Assembly (NCBI GenBank): GCA_951812945.1
Contig: CATOTB010000006.1
Span: forward strand, 1-64,000
Reading direction: 5' to 3'
Length of the DNA: 64,000 nt
DNA from: Candidatus Dadabacteria bacterium
GTDB taxonomy: Bacteria > Desulfobacterota_D > UBA1144 > Nemesobacterales > Nemesobacteraceae
Of this stretch, positions 54,858-63,867 are shown piece after piece. The position numbers were made by a program, and so were the translations under genes. Each line of letters starts with the position of its first letter. The stretch's first letter is position 1. The notes under the pieces were generated by a model. The model saw only the letters and a list, made by a program, of their open reading frames with translations. It was not told the origin of the DNA and searched no databases.

Positions 54858-56123
54858 ATGAGATTAGTGGTTGCGGTTTTCTTTACGCTCTTGTTTCTCC
54901 CCTGCTTGGCGACCGCGCAGATACTGCTTCCTCCGGCTACTTCTCCGATAAAGAAAATACCAATTGCCGTAGCTGTGCTTAAGGCCAAGGGGGATTTAAG
55001 CATATACGGAAAGAATTTCACTAGTGTCCTCAAAAACGACCTCACCAATGCCGCCCTTTTCGAGGTCCGCCCGGCGAGCATACTGTTTTCCTCCTCTTTT
55101 GAAGATATAGACTTCGAATATTTGGATGCGCAGAAAACCAAGTATCTGGTGAGCGGAAATTTCAGCGTTTCCCCCCGGGAGGTTCTTTACGAACTCATAG
55201 TTTATGATGTGCCCGGAAGACGGGAGCGGTTGAGAAGAAGATATGTGACGTCTCCGCGCCACATAAGAAACGTGGTGCACAAATTTGCGGGCGAAATCAT
55301 GAGGGAAATTACCGGCCTTGACGGTTTTTTTGACTCTGAGATCGTGTTTGTCAGGGGGCGTGGTCATGGAAAGGATCTCTTTATCATGGATTACGACGGG
55401 CACAACGCAAAGAAGCTTACCAATCACGGATCTTCGGTTCTTTCTCCTGACTGTTCACCTGACGGAAGCCAGGTGGTTTTCACTTCAGACAAAAGCTGGG
55501 ACCATGACGTCTACCTGCTGAATTTCAAGGCCACCCAACTTCCCGCCGAGGGCAGGAGGATAACCCGGGGCATTCACCTCGACAATTCCCCACGCTGGTC
55601 CCCAGACGGCGCGCACGTGGCATTTAGCCGTAACGGAGACATATACATAGCTTCTTCCTCAGGGGAAATACTGAAGCGGCTTACCAGATCTCCCGCCATA
55701 GACCTTTCCCCGACCTGGTCTCCCGACGGCAAAAAGATCGCCTTTGTGTCTGACAGGGCGGGAGCGCCGAACATATACGTGATGAGTTCGGAGGGAGGCA
55801 GTGCCAGAAGAATTACCTCGGGAGGTTACAATACAGATCCGGTCTGGTCTCCAAGCGCCTCGGTTAACCGTATAGCGTTTGTGAAAGTAACAAAATCCGA
55901 GGCTGATATCTACGCTGTAGGACCTGACGGCCGAGGGGAGCAGAGGCTTACAGCTTCGGGAAGAAACGAGCACCCCTCATGGTCTCCCGACGGTCACTAC
56001 ATTACTTTCTCCTCAAAAAAGCTTGGAAAAAGGCAGATATATATCATGTACTTAAACGGTGAGAACAAGCTTCCGCTTTCCAAAGGCGAAAACGATTCGT
56101 TTTCCACCTGGTGCGTGAAATAG
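54858..56123 (+). CDS. tolB: TolB beta-propeller protein of the Tol-Pal system
   Basis: 421 residues from the ATG at 54858, where the signal peptide begins (RLVVAVFFTLLFLPCLATAQ); the frame is open upstream, overlapping the HNH gene. The N-terminal domain has VLKNDLTNAALFEV and IVYDVPGRRERL. Four or more PD40/WD40-like blades (for example SPDCSPDGSQVVFTSDKSWDHDVYL and HPSWSPDGHYITFSSKKLG) form the propeller. TolB links Pal to the inner-membrane TolQRA complex, which is not in the window. Confidence 0.92.
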   Translation: MRLVVAVFFTLLFLPCLATAQILLPPATSPIKKIPIAVAVLKAKGDLSIYGKNFTSVLKNDLTNAALFEVRPASILFSSSFEDIDFEYLDAQKTKYLVSGNFSVSPREVLYELIVYDVPGRRERLRRRYVTSPRHIRNVVHKFAGEIMREITGLDGFFDSEIVFVRGRGHGKDLFIMDYDGHNAKKLTNHGSSVLSPDCSPDGSQVVFTSDKSWDHDVYLLNFKATQLPAEGRRITRGIHLDNSPRWSPDGAHVAFSRNGDIYIASSSGEILKRLTRSPAIDLSPTWSPDGKKIAFVSDRAGAPNIYVMSSEGGSARRITSGGYNTDPVWSPSASVNRIAFVKVTKSEADIYAVGPDGRGEQRLTASGRNEHPSWSPDGHYITFSSKKLGKRQIYIMYLNGENKLPLSKGENDSFSTWCVK

Positions 56124-56145
56124 CGGATTGGGGAGGGCCTTGCTC

Positions 56146-56691
56146 TTGAGACTTTTTATCGCGGCTTTTCTTCCCGAGGAAACAAGAGACGCGCTTTTTC
56201 ACTACGTGGAGTCGCTTCGGGGTTTTCTGCGGGGTGTGAGATGGGAGCCAAGAGAGAAATTCCACGTTACGCTCAGGTTTCTGGGAGATGTGGATGAATC
56301 GCGGCTTGCGGGCATATCAACGGATATTGGTTCCATGGTTTATGGTTCGGGACACGTTGAGTCAGGATTTGGTAATCTTCGCCTGTTTCCGGGTTCGAGA
56401 AATCCCAGGGTGCTGGCCTTGAGTCTTATGAAAAGCGAGAGGTTTCAGTTTCTTTTTGACAAAGTCCAATGCGCGGTCCTGCAGAACGGGTTTGAGATGG
56501 AAAAGAGAAAATTCATTCCGCATGTGACTATAGGCAGGATCAAGGGGAGTTTTGAGGGGATCGAGAAAATCCCTCGACTGGACGAAACGGAGTTCTCCAT
56601 TACCAGAATCGGGCTTGTGCGAAGTGAACTCGGACCCCGGGGATCCCGTTACACGATCCTCAAGACATGGGATCTTCAGGACGGCATTTGA
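56146..56691 (+). CDS. thpR: RNA 2',3'-cyclic phosphodiesterase
   Basis: 181 residues from TTG at 56146, because GGAGGG lies eight bases before it and the family starts at RLFIAAFLPEE. A 2H phosphoesterase: the two catalytic motifs are FHVTLRFLG and PHVTIGRI. It opens 2',3'-cyclic phosphates on RNA; also described as an RNA ligase. The 3' end contains a promoter-like sequence for rplU. Confidence 0.9.
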   Translation: MRLFIAAFLPEETRDALFHYVESLRGFLRGVRWEPREKFHVTLRFLGDVDESRLAGISTDIGSMVYGSGHVESGFGNLRLFPGSRNPRVLALSLMKSERFQFLFDKVQCAVLQNGFEMEKRKFIPHVTIGRIKGSFEGIEKIPRLDETEFSITRIGLVRSELGPRGSRYTILKTWDLQDGI

Positions 56692-56717
56692 CAAAAGAAT
56701 TTTCTAACAGGCAAAAT
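56688..56717 (+). promoter_or_regulatory. candidate promoter for rplU-rpmA
   Basis: TTGACA (56688-56693) and CAAAAT (56712-56717, four matches to TATAAT) are 18 bases apart. The -35 box overlaps the thpR stop codon. The rplU ATG at 56746 is about 28 bases downstream. Confidence 0.5.
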
Positions 56718-56745
56718 AGTGCTTCCATAAAGTGCGGAGGGTCTT

Positions 56746-57060
56746 ATGCACGCTGTTATAAAAACCGGCGGAAAACAGTATGTAGTCAAGCCGGGTGACA
56801 TTATTGATATAGAAAAAATCTCCGGCGAACCCGGCGAAGAGGTAAACTTTGAAGAAGTCCTGCTCGTGTCTGCTGACGGAGAGGACGTCAAGGTCGGTAG
56901 CCCTGTTGTTGAAAGTGCCAAGGTTGAGGGTAAAATAATAAGGCAGAAAAAGGGCGAGAAAATAGTAGTTTTCAAGTTCAAAAGAAGAAAAGGGTACAGG
57001 AAGAAGGCGGGCCATCGCCAGAACCTGACCAGCGTCGAGATTACTAGCATAAGCGCTTGA
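56746..57060 (+). CDS. rplU: 50S ribosomal protein L21
   Basis: 104 residues. [25 protein letters not shown] is the family start; [30 protein letters not shown] is the RNA-binding C-terminus. GGAGGG precedes the ATG. It is in the conserved order with rpmA, although obg, which often follows, does not. Confidence 0.96.
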   Translation: MHAVIKTGGKQYVVKPGDIIDIEKISGEPGEEVNFEEVLLVSADGEDVKVGSPVVESAKVEGKIIRQKKGEKIVVFKFKRRKGYRKKAGHRQNLTSVEITSISA

Positions 57061-57079
57061 TTCGCGGAGGCGGGTAAGC

Positions 57080-57334
57080 ATGTCAACCAAAAAAGGCGGC
57101 GGAAGTTCCAAAAACGGAAGGGATTCCATAGGCAGGAGGCTTGGCGTAAAGAAATTCGGAGGCCAGCCGGTTGTCAAGGGGAATATAATAGTAAGGCAGC
57201 GTGGTACCAGCATCAAGCCTGGTCTGAACGTGGGGCTTGGAAAGGATTACACGATATTCGCACTGTCCGACGGGGTTGTGAAATTTCATAAATCCGGAAA
57301 GGGCAGAACCAAGGTTTCCGTAGTTCCCGCCTGA
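57080..57334 (+). CDS. rpmA: 50S ribosomal protein L27
   Basis: 84 residues. The N-terminus [41 protein letters not shown] is typical of mature L27; no cleavable N-terminal extension is present. Start after GGCGGGTAAGC. It follows rplU by 19 bases. T-rich sequence follows, but no convincing stem. Confidence 0.96.
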   Translation: MSTKKGGGSSKNGRDSIGRRLGVKKFGGQPVVKGNIIVRQRGTSIKPGLNVGLGKDYTIFALSDGVVKFHKSGKGRTKVSVVPA

Positions 57335-57438
57335 GCGGTTTCCCGTAAAACTAGTTTTTTTGTTTTTCTCCTATTATAATTAGTGCAACACTTTTACCGG
57401 CATATTGTCCTTCTGGATGAGTTAAACGGAAAGTTACC

Positions 57439-58863
57439 TTGAATCCTTCAAAAAACCGGAAAAAATCTTTTAATCTGGTCCCATCCTTTCCAGTATTTCT
57501 TTTCTGTCTTATACTCTCGTCCGGGGCAGTTTTCGCATTCCAGCATTTTTACTTTCCGGAAAGATACGCCGATCTCAGAATTGCAGAAATGGAAGAAGTA
57601 TTCGGCGAAGAAGACTTTTTCGCCGACCGTGCAAGGAGCGTTCTTGATACCAGAAATGATGTGGGGTACGTAAGGCTTCTTGATCATAACGGAGTGCTTG
57701 AGAAAAGTTTCGGCTTTCAGGATGACAAGGGTTTTGAAAAGCTTACGCTCAAGGGACCTGAGGGAAAAACCGTTCTTGTGGGCCTGAGAAGCTCTGTCAG
57801 CAAGAAATTCTACTTTGACGCTGTGCTCTGGAGCCTGATTTTCGGTTCCCTGATGGCAGTTGTCTTTACCTCCTTAATACGTTTTGTAAGCGATAGGGCG
57901 TTTAGGTTTCTCGGGGAATTCTCAGACGCTGTAAGTTCCGTTGCCAGTGGAGATTACTCGGTTCGTCTGGATGGTCGGTCTTCGCTTATTGCTGGTGCCG
58001 GCGTTCAGTGGCTCTGCCGTGAATTTAACGAAATGGCCTCTTCACTTGAAGGAGAGTCAGTTGGACGGGACGGTAAGGAGGAGCCAGATGATGTGGATTT
58101 TGACCGTTCCGCTGATTTGCAGGTGGATTTCCGTCCGAAGATAATCTTAAGTCAGGAACAGCCGTCGGAGGTTTCTTCATTTGAGACTCCCGCAGATTCT
58201 TTTGACGAGGGGATCGTGGAAATCGTTCATGTTTCTGAGGAAGAGGACGCCGAACCTGAAGAGATCTCTTTTCCAGATACCGGCGTTGTGGATTCCGAGG
58301 GAGAAAAGACTGATATCAGCATACTCGTCGTGAAGATTGCGGACTTTGAGAGCCTGATTGAAGATATTTCGCCATCTAGCGTCAATTCCCTTACGGCTGA
58401 TTACAGAAAATCCGTTTCAACCACTATAGGTTCCTTCGGGGGTACGGTAGAGGCCATACTCCGCGATGAGATCGTGGCTTTTTTCACCGACTCCGATTCC
58501 AGTTCCGGTCCCGTGGCGGAACTCAGCTGCGTATGTTGCGCGGTTGAGATAATGCAGCTTTTCGCCGGAGTCGTGGATGGGAAGAGAATACCTGCCCGGT
58601 CGGATATAAAGCTTAAAATGGGCATTTCCTCGGCTGATTTGTCGGTACCTGCGGAATCGGATGTTTTCACGCTCGCAAAACCCTTTGTGGACGAAGCTAA
58701 GGCTCTTTGCGACGGGGCGAGGGCCTGGAGCATATTCGTTACGACCAATTTCCGCGAAAGCGCAAGCGATTATCTTGAAGTAAGACGTGAAAAGGTCGGG
58801 GGTGAACCCTGTTACGCCGTGACCGGGGTCGAGGAAGAAGCGTTGCGGCGAACCGGAAGATAG
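57439..58863 (+). CDS. membrane protein with HAMP-like and degenerate cyclase-like domains
   Basis: 474 residues. A first membrane helix (about 16-36), an extracytoplasmic part (37-125), a second helix (about 128-150) with the sequence LWSLIFGSLMAVVF, a HAMP-like region up to 205, then an acidic linker (about 215-295). The last 150 residues resemble a class III nucleotidyl cyclase: ISILVVKIADFESL, GGTVEAILRDEIVAFF and IKLKMGISSADL. In the first metal-binding strand the usual Asp is Lys, while the second Asp (RDEI) is present, so catalysis is doubtful. Start TTG at 57439. Confidence 0.55.
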   Translation: MNPSKNRKKSFNLVPSFPVFLFCLILSSGAVFAFQHFYFPERYADLRIAEMEEVFGEEDFFADRARSVLDTRNDVGYVRLLDHNGVLEKSFGFQDDKGFEKLTLKGPEGKTVLVGLRSSVSKKFYFDAVLWSLIFGSLMAVVFTSLIRFVSDRAFRFLGEFSDAVSSVASGDYSVRLDGRSSLIAGAGVQWLCREFNEMASSLEGESVGRDGKEEPDDVDFDRSADLQVDFRPKIILSQEQPSEVSSFETPADSFDEGIVEIVHVSEEEDAEPEEISFPDTGVVDSEGEKTDISILVVKIADFESLIEDISPSSVNSLTADYRKSVSTTIGSFGGTVEAILRDEIVAFFTDSDSSSGPVAELSCVCCAVEIMQLFAGVVDGKRIPARSDIKLKMGISSADLSVPAESDVFTLAKPFVDEAKALCDGARAWSIFVTTNFRESASDYLEVRREKVGGEPCYAVTGVEEEALRRTGR

Positions 58864-58996
58864 GGTTCTTTTTTCACTTGCCGCTTCTGTCTCAATTCAG
58901 TTTTCTACCATTCCTGTTATATTTTCTCATCCGGACTGAACAACGGGCTTCGCGGTCAATCGCGGTTCACCGTTTGGGTGTGCGGGGGTTTATCAG

Positions 58997-61618
58997 ATGA
59001 AAGGATACGAGGTCAGAAAAGAGTTTATCGAGTATTTCTCCGAAAGAGGCCATGAACCGGTCCGCAGTTCAACTCTCATACCGGAGAACGATCCGACCCT
59101 TCTCTTTACCAACGCCGGAATGGTTCAGTTCAAAAATGTTTTCACGGGAACCGAGACCAGGGATTTCAAGAGAGCGGTTTCTTCCCAGAAGTGTCTCAGG
59201 GCCGGGGGAAAGCACAACGATCTTGACAACGTCGGGTATACGGCGAGACATCATACTTTCTTCGAAATGCTCGGAAACTTCTCTTTTGGGGATTACTTCA
59301 AGGAAGGAGCCATCAGTTACGGATGGGATCTTATTACCAACGTTTACGGGCTGCCCAAGGGAAAACTCTGGGTAACTGTTTATGAAGACGACGACGAGGC
59401 TTTTGAGATCTGGAACAAAGAGATCGGCGTTGCCAAGAAAAGGATCGTTAGAATGGGAGAGAAAGACAATTTCTGGTCGATGGGAGATACAGGTCCGTGC
59501 GGTCCGTGTTCCGAGATACTTATAGATCAGGGGGAGTCGTTCGGATGCGGGAAGCCGGGATGCGCCGTCGGGTGCGAGTGCGACCGCTATCTTGAACTCT
59601 GGAATCTGGTGTTCATGCAGTTTGAGAGAAATGAGAGGGGAGAGATGGCGCCGCTTCCTCGTCCCAGCATCGACACGGGGCTTGGACTTGAAAGGCTCAC
59701 GGCGGTTCTTCAGGGAGCAAGAAGCAATTATGAGACCGATCTTTTAAGAGGAGTAATAGCCCAGATAGAGGAACTTTCCGGAAGAGAATACTCCGCTGAC
59801 AGCTCAACCGAAGTGGCTATGAGGGTTATAGCGGATCACTCAAGAGCGCTTGCCTTTCTTATATCGGACGGGGTATTCCCGTCAAACGAGGGGAGGGGTT
59901 ACGTTCTTAGAAGAATACTAAGAAGAGCTGTTCGCCACTCGAAATTTCTGGGGATAGACGAACCTTTTATCTACAGGGTTCTGCCCGCGGTTGAAGGGGT
60001 CATGTCAGATGCCTATCCTGAGATCAGGGAAAAAGGAGATTTCGTGTCCCAGGTCGTGAAAAGTGAGGAAGAGAGGTTTCTTGAGACGGTGGACAGGGGA
60101 CTTGAACTTCTTAATCAGGAAATCGCAAAGCTCGGGAAAAGGAAAAAACTTTCAGGCAAGGTGGTTTTCAGCCTCTACGACACCTACGGATTTCCGGTCG
60201 ACCTCACAGAGGATATAACTAGAAACGAGGGTATAGAGATCGACCTGCAGGGTTTTGAAAAGGAGATGGAGAAGCAGAGAACCAAGTCAAGAAAAGCTCG
60301 TGGAGGCATGGGCGAAGACGATCTTGCGTCTCTTCTGCTTCAGCTTTCCGGGGAGATGACGACGGAGTTTGTCGGTTACAAGACACTCTCTTCCGACAGT
60401 TTGGTTACGGGAATAATAAACCAGGAAGGAATTTCCCAGACAGCCGAAGAGGGACAGGAAGTACAGATATTGACTGATGTCACCCCTTTTTACGGAGAGT
60501 CAGGTGGGCAGACGGGAGACAGGGGCGAGATTGCCGGGCAGGGATTTCACGCGAAGGTCCTCGATACGAAAAAACTTAGCCCCACATTTTTCATCCATAA
60601 CGTTGTTGTCGATAAGGGGCATGCGCGGGTCGGTGATCCTGTGCGCATGGAGGTTGCCCCGGCGTTCAGGCAAGGCGTTATGGCTCACCACACCTCAACC
60701 CATGTGCTCCACGCCGTTTTGAAGGAAGTTCTCGGTACTCACGTGAATCAGGCGGGATCGTTCGTTGGGCCCGACAGACTCAGGTTTGACTTCAGTCACT
60801 ATTCTGCGATTGAAAAAAAGGACCTCGATTCCATAGAGCAGATTATTAACGAGAGAATAAGGCGTGACGACGCAGTCGTGACGAAAGAAGATGTTTCATA
60901 CGACGAAGCCATAAAGGGCGGGGCTACCGCGATATTCGAGGAGAAATACGGCGATAGGGTAAGGGTTGTAATGATAGGGGATTACAGCAAGGAGCTTTGC
61001 GGCGGAACCCACGTGCGGGCCTCGGGTGAGATAGGAATGATGAAGATAGTGTCCGAGAGCGCGTCTTCGGCGGGGGTGAGAAGGATAGAGGCAGTAAGTG
61101 GCCAGGCGGCATGGAATTACATGAAAGGGCAGGAAAGTATCCTGAACGAATTCTCCATCGCCCTTGGTGCTCCCCGCTCCGAACTTCTTTCGAGGCTTGC
61201 CGGAGTGGTCGACGAAAACGCCAGGCTTCAGGCGGAAATGGAATCTTTCAGGGCAAAGGCTCTAGTTGAAACAGCGGCAGGGTTGGTTGACAAGGTTAAG
61301 AGCGTGGAAGGGATTAATCTTCTTCGGGAGAAGGTCTCCGTTTCAAAACCTGCGGAACTGCGTTCTCTTTGGGACTACCTGAAAGGAAAAATGAACAATG
61401 CGGTTGCTGTTCTTGTTGCGGAGAATGGAAGGCAGGTCTTTATTCTTGTGGGAGTTACAAAAGATCTTGTCGGTAGGTACCATGCGGGAAAACTTGTAAG
61501 CGAGCTTGCAGGGGTCGTCGGAGGAAAAGGGGGCGGAGGTGCCGAGATGGCCCAGGCGGGTGGGAACATGCCCGGCAACATACCGAAAATGCTGGACCGT
61601 TTAGGAGAACTACTATGA
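58997..61618 (+). CDS. alaS: alanine-tRNA ligase
   Basis: Charges tRNA-Ala and edits mischarged Ser/Gly. 873 residues. Catalytic core starts MKGYEVRKEFIEYFSERGHE and contains FTNAGMVQFKNVF, GDTGPCGPCSEI and FPSNEGRGYVLRRILRRAVR. The editing domain has HTSTHVLHAVL and CGGTHVRASGEIG with the zinc-binding His and Cys. The C-Ala domain is glycine-rich (GGKGGGGAEMAQAGG). The TGA overlaps the next gene's ATG (ATGA). Confidence 0.97.
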   Translation: MKGYEVRKEFIEYFSERGHEPVRSSTLIPENDPTLLFTNAGMVQFKNVFTGTETRDFKRAVSSQKCLRAGGKHNDLDNVGYTARHHTFFEMLGNFSFGDYFKEGAISYGWDLITNVYGLPKGKLWVTVYEDDDEAFEIWNKEIGVAKKRIVRMGEKDNFWSMGDTGPCGPCSEILIDQGESFGCGKPGCAVGCECDRYLELWNLVFMQFERNERGEMAPLPRPSIDTGLGLERLTAVLQGARSNYETDLLRGVIAQIEELSGREYSADSSTEVAMRVIADHSRALAFLISDGVFPSNEGRGYVLRRILRRAVRHSKFLGIDEPFIYRVLPAVEGVMSDAYPEIREKGDFVSQVVKSEEERFLETVDRGLELLNQEIAKLGKRKKLSGKVVFSLYDTYGFPVDLTEDITRNEGIEIDLQGFEKEMEKQRTKSRKARGGMGEDDLASLLLQLSGEMTTEFVGYKTLSSDSLVTGIINQEGISQTAEEGQEVQILTDVTPFYGESGGQTGDRGEIAGQGFHAKVLDTKKLSPTFFIHNVVVDKGHARVGDPVRMEVAPAFRQGVMAHHTSTHVLHAVLKEVLGTHVNQAGSFVGPDRLRFDFSHYSAIEKKDLDSIEQIINERIRRDDAVVTKEDVSYDEAIKGGATAIFEEKYGDRVRVVMIGDYSKELCGGTHVRASGEIGMMKIVSESASSAGVRRIEAVSGQAAWNYMKGQESILNEFSIALGAPRSELLSRLAGVVDENARLQAEMESFRAKALVETAAGLVDKVKSVEGINLLREKVSVSKPAELRSLWDYLKGKMNNAVAVLVAENGRQVFILVGVTKDLVGRYHAGKLVSELAGVVGGKGGGGAEMAQAGGNMPGNIPKMLDRLGELL

Positions 61619-62475
61619 AGAAGACTGTTAATTCCTTTGTGGGTTTCGTAAGGATAGAAAACTGTAAGGCAAAACTTCTGGCAGGTGGTTTAACAGTTTT
61701 TTTACTGGTTTTTTTGGTCATTCCAAATGCCGGTTTTGCAGGTGGCGTGCCGGATGATCCAACGCAGAGCGAAAGCGAGAATGATCCTGCACAAAGCGAA
61801 CCCGAACTTGTAAACTTCACCAAATACGCCGGGATCTTTGTCGGCCCCGCTTTTATGAAAAACCGAATAATAGATATCGATGGCTTTGCTGACGGGGGAA
61901 ATCCCGGTTCGGTTTCCAAATATGACGATACGGGTTTTGCCGGTGGCGTCCTCGTAGGGGGGAAATTCGATGTAGGAGTCTTGACCCTAAGAATGGAGCT
62001 TGACAGTATGTTGACCAATGTGTCGGCGTCTACTGACAAGCTTGATCCTGACGGCTTGGACGAAACTGCTGAATCGGAATTTTCATGGATCGTTTCTGCG
62101 CGCGGGGGAGTTGAACAGGGAATCGGCCGCGTAACAGTATTTGTCACCGGCGGACTGGCTTTTGCAGGCATCAGCAATTCGGTAACCGATATTGATTCCG
62201 ATGATTCGGGTTCCATGGTGGATCCCGATGATTCGTTCAGCAAGGATTCAACGGAAGTGGGCTGGGTAATCGGAGCCGGCCTGGAAACCGCGCTGTCCGA
62301 TGTCTGGGCGCTACGGTTAGAGGGTTTGTACCTGGATTTCGGTGAGAGCACCCATCTTGTTAACCGATCCGCAAATAACCGCTGCTGCGGACCCGAAACT
62401 CCCAGAAGGGCTGCGTCCTACGAAGTTGAAAACAGGCTTTCCACTGCCCGCTTGGCAATAATTCGCCGTTTCTGA
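61615..62475 (+). CDS. outer-membrane beta-barrel protein, coupled to alaS
   Basis: 286 residues. A signal sequence (about residues 18-42, ending NAGFAG) precedes an acidic linker and a predicted barrel with glycine-rich alternating strands (GFAGGVLVGGKFDVG, GVEQGIGRVTVFVTGG, VIGAGLETALSDVWALRLEGLY) and a terminal Phe. ATG overlaps the alaS stop by four bases, an odd pairing of a tRNA ligase and an envelope protein. Role unknown. Confidence 0.7.
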   Translation: MKKTVNSFVGFVRIENCKAKLLAGGLTVFLLVFLVIPNAGFAGGVPDDPTQSESENDPAQSEPELVNFTKYAGIFVGPAFMKNRIIDIDGFADGGNPGSVSKYDDTGFAGGVLVGGKFDVGVLTLRMELDSMLTNVSASTDKLDPDGLDETAESEFSWIVSARGGVEQGIGRVTVFVTGGLAFAGISNSVTDIDSDDSGSMVDPDDSFSKDSTEVGWVIGAGLETALSDVWALRLEGLYLDFGESTHLVNRSANNRCCGPETPRRAASYEVENRLSTARLAIIRRF

Positions 62476-62597
62476 GTTCGATAAAATACTCTCCGGGTTA
62501 GTTTCTAAATCCAGAGTGTGCTTGTACGGAACTCCTCTCCATGAAGTTCAAATTTGACTAGGGGAGTCTATCTCTGCTTGGAAAAATCATAATTAAG

Positions 62598-62702
62598 ACG
62601 GACCCGAGGACCCCGTATAAATTCACGGTGACCGGCCCTATGCTCTCACTTTTACATGAGGGCACCGCCATATCCCATAAAACGTACGGGACCTCGGTCC
62701 GT
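62598..62702. repeat. large nested inverted repeat between convergent barrel genes
   Basis: Outer arms 62598-62617 and 62685-62702 are near-complementary (ACGGACC... against ...GGTCCGT, with a bulge and mismatch). An inner hairpin, TGCTCTCA (62641-62648) with TGAGGGCA (62657-62664), sits between. On the plus strand TAAATCTTTTT follows, so it may be a bidirectional terminator or a structured RNA. Confidence 0.5.
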
Positions 62703-62738
62703 TAAATCTTTTTCCATATTGCTTGAAGTAACCAGAAA

Positions 62739-63677
62739 TCAAAACGCATATTTCATTACCAGACTGACTCCAAACGCGCTTAAATCGTCAGTTTCAATCG
62801 TGTATTCAACCGTATTCGTTCCTGAGCCATTGTTTGGGGCGTGACCGCGCAACTGGTCCCATTCATCTGTGCCGCTGAACTTGGCGTACTTGACCCAGCG
62901 ACCCTTGACCCCGATTGAAGCACTGTCGGTCAGCATGTAGTCCACTCCCACCACTGCCTGATAACCAAGCACTGTGTCTTCGAGAGTATGGCTTGCCGTG
63001 CTTGTGGTGCCGGCGATTCTTTGATGCAGAGCTTGGCGATCCTCTTCTTCGTTGGCGGGGTCGGAACCCAGATATTCCGCATCGTCCGCCGTCGTAATTA
63101 CATCCGGGTCTATATTACGGGCCCAAACGGCGTCCCATTCCACCTCGGCCATTCCGAAACCCACGCCGCCTCCAATGTAAGGACGTAGCTGTCCGGAGAC
63201 TGGAAGGTCATAATAAACGTTAACGAACAGACTGTTTATATTTACCCCTCCTATGCGTTCATCAGAACGGATGAGTTCCTGATTTGCTTTATCCGCAATA
63301 TCCCCACCTCCTCCAACAACCGGGGATGTCGAATCGTATTGCGCGCCAAAATAAAGATACTCAGCTTCAATTCTCGCGCCCAAATCTGTGCTGACGCCCA
63401 AAGCGACTCCGGCTATTACTCCCGTTGCCCCGTCAAAGCTGTTATTCCAGACTGATGTCTCAGAAGAACATACACCAGGGTCAAAATGATTATCGCCCTT
63501 TGGGTTTAAGTGTTGATCGCACAGGGTGCCGAAATCGGTATCACTGGCGTCGGTATCCAGAGAATTTCCGATACCGAATCCCACCTCAGTACTTATATAG
63601 AGCTGCTGGGCGTTTGATGAAAAAGGAATCAGCATTAAGAGAAGCAAAGAGAGAGCAACCGTTGTAAATCTATTCAT
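62739..63677 (-). CDS. outer-membrane beta-barrel protein
   Basis: 312 residues from the ATG at 63677, which has GGAGGT six bases upstream; the frame is open 14 codons further. A signal peptide ends near SSNAQ. The barrel part contains LYISTEVGFGIGNS, GVIAGVALGVSTDLGARIEAEYLYFG and LRPYIGGGVGFGMAEVEW, and the protein ends in Phe (LVMKYAF). It resembles the Opa/OmpA-type small barrel proteins. It is convergent with the barrel gene at 61615. Confidence 0.8.
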   Translation of the reverse strand: MNRFTTVALSLLLLMLIPFSSNAQQLYISTEVGFGIGNSLDTDASDTDFGTLCDQHLNPKGDNHFDPGVCSSETSVWNNSFDGATGVIAGVALGVSTDLGARIEAEYLYFGAQYDSTSPVVGGGGDIADKANQELIRSDERIGGVNINSLFVNVYYDLPVSGQLRPYIGGGVGFGMAEVEWDAVWARNIDPDVITTADDAEYLGSDPANEEEDRQALHQRIAGTTSTASHTLEDTVLGYQAVVGVDYMLTDSASIGVKGRWVKYAKFSGTDEWDQLRGHAPNNGSGTNTVEYTIETDDLSAFGVSLVMKYAF

Positions 63678-63867
63678 TTCATACCTCCTATCTGAATTCA
63701 CGGTTATGAGGAGAACCACACTACTTATTATAGAACATATTATAAATTGGGCATGAATTCAACTAGAATTTGCATCTGCAATTGGAAATAAGAACTTCGT
63801 AAATAGTTAGAAATTTCAGGGTGTTAGGAGTGGAAGCTCTCTCGAGTTCGTCTTTACGTCAAAAATT

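Noticed and set aside
61615-63677. The two barrel genes at the right edge as recent duplicates
   Set aside because: They share fold features, but the sequences outside the strand pattern look unrelated by eye.
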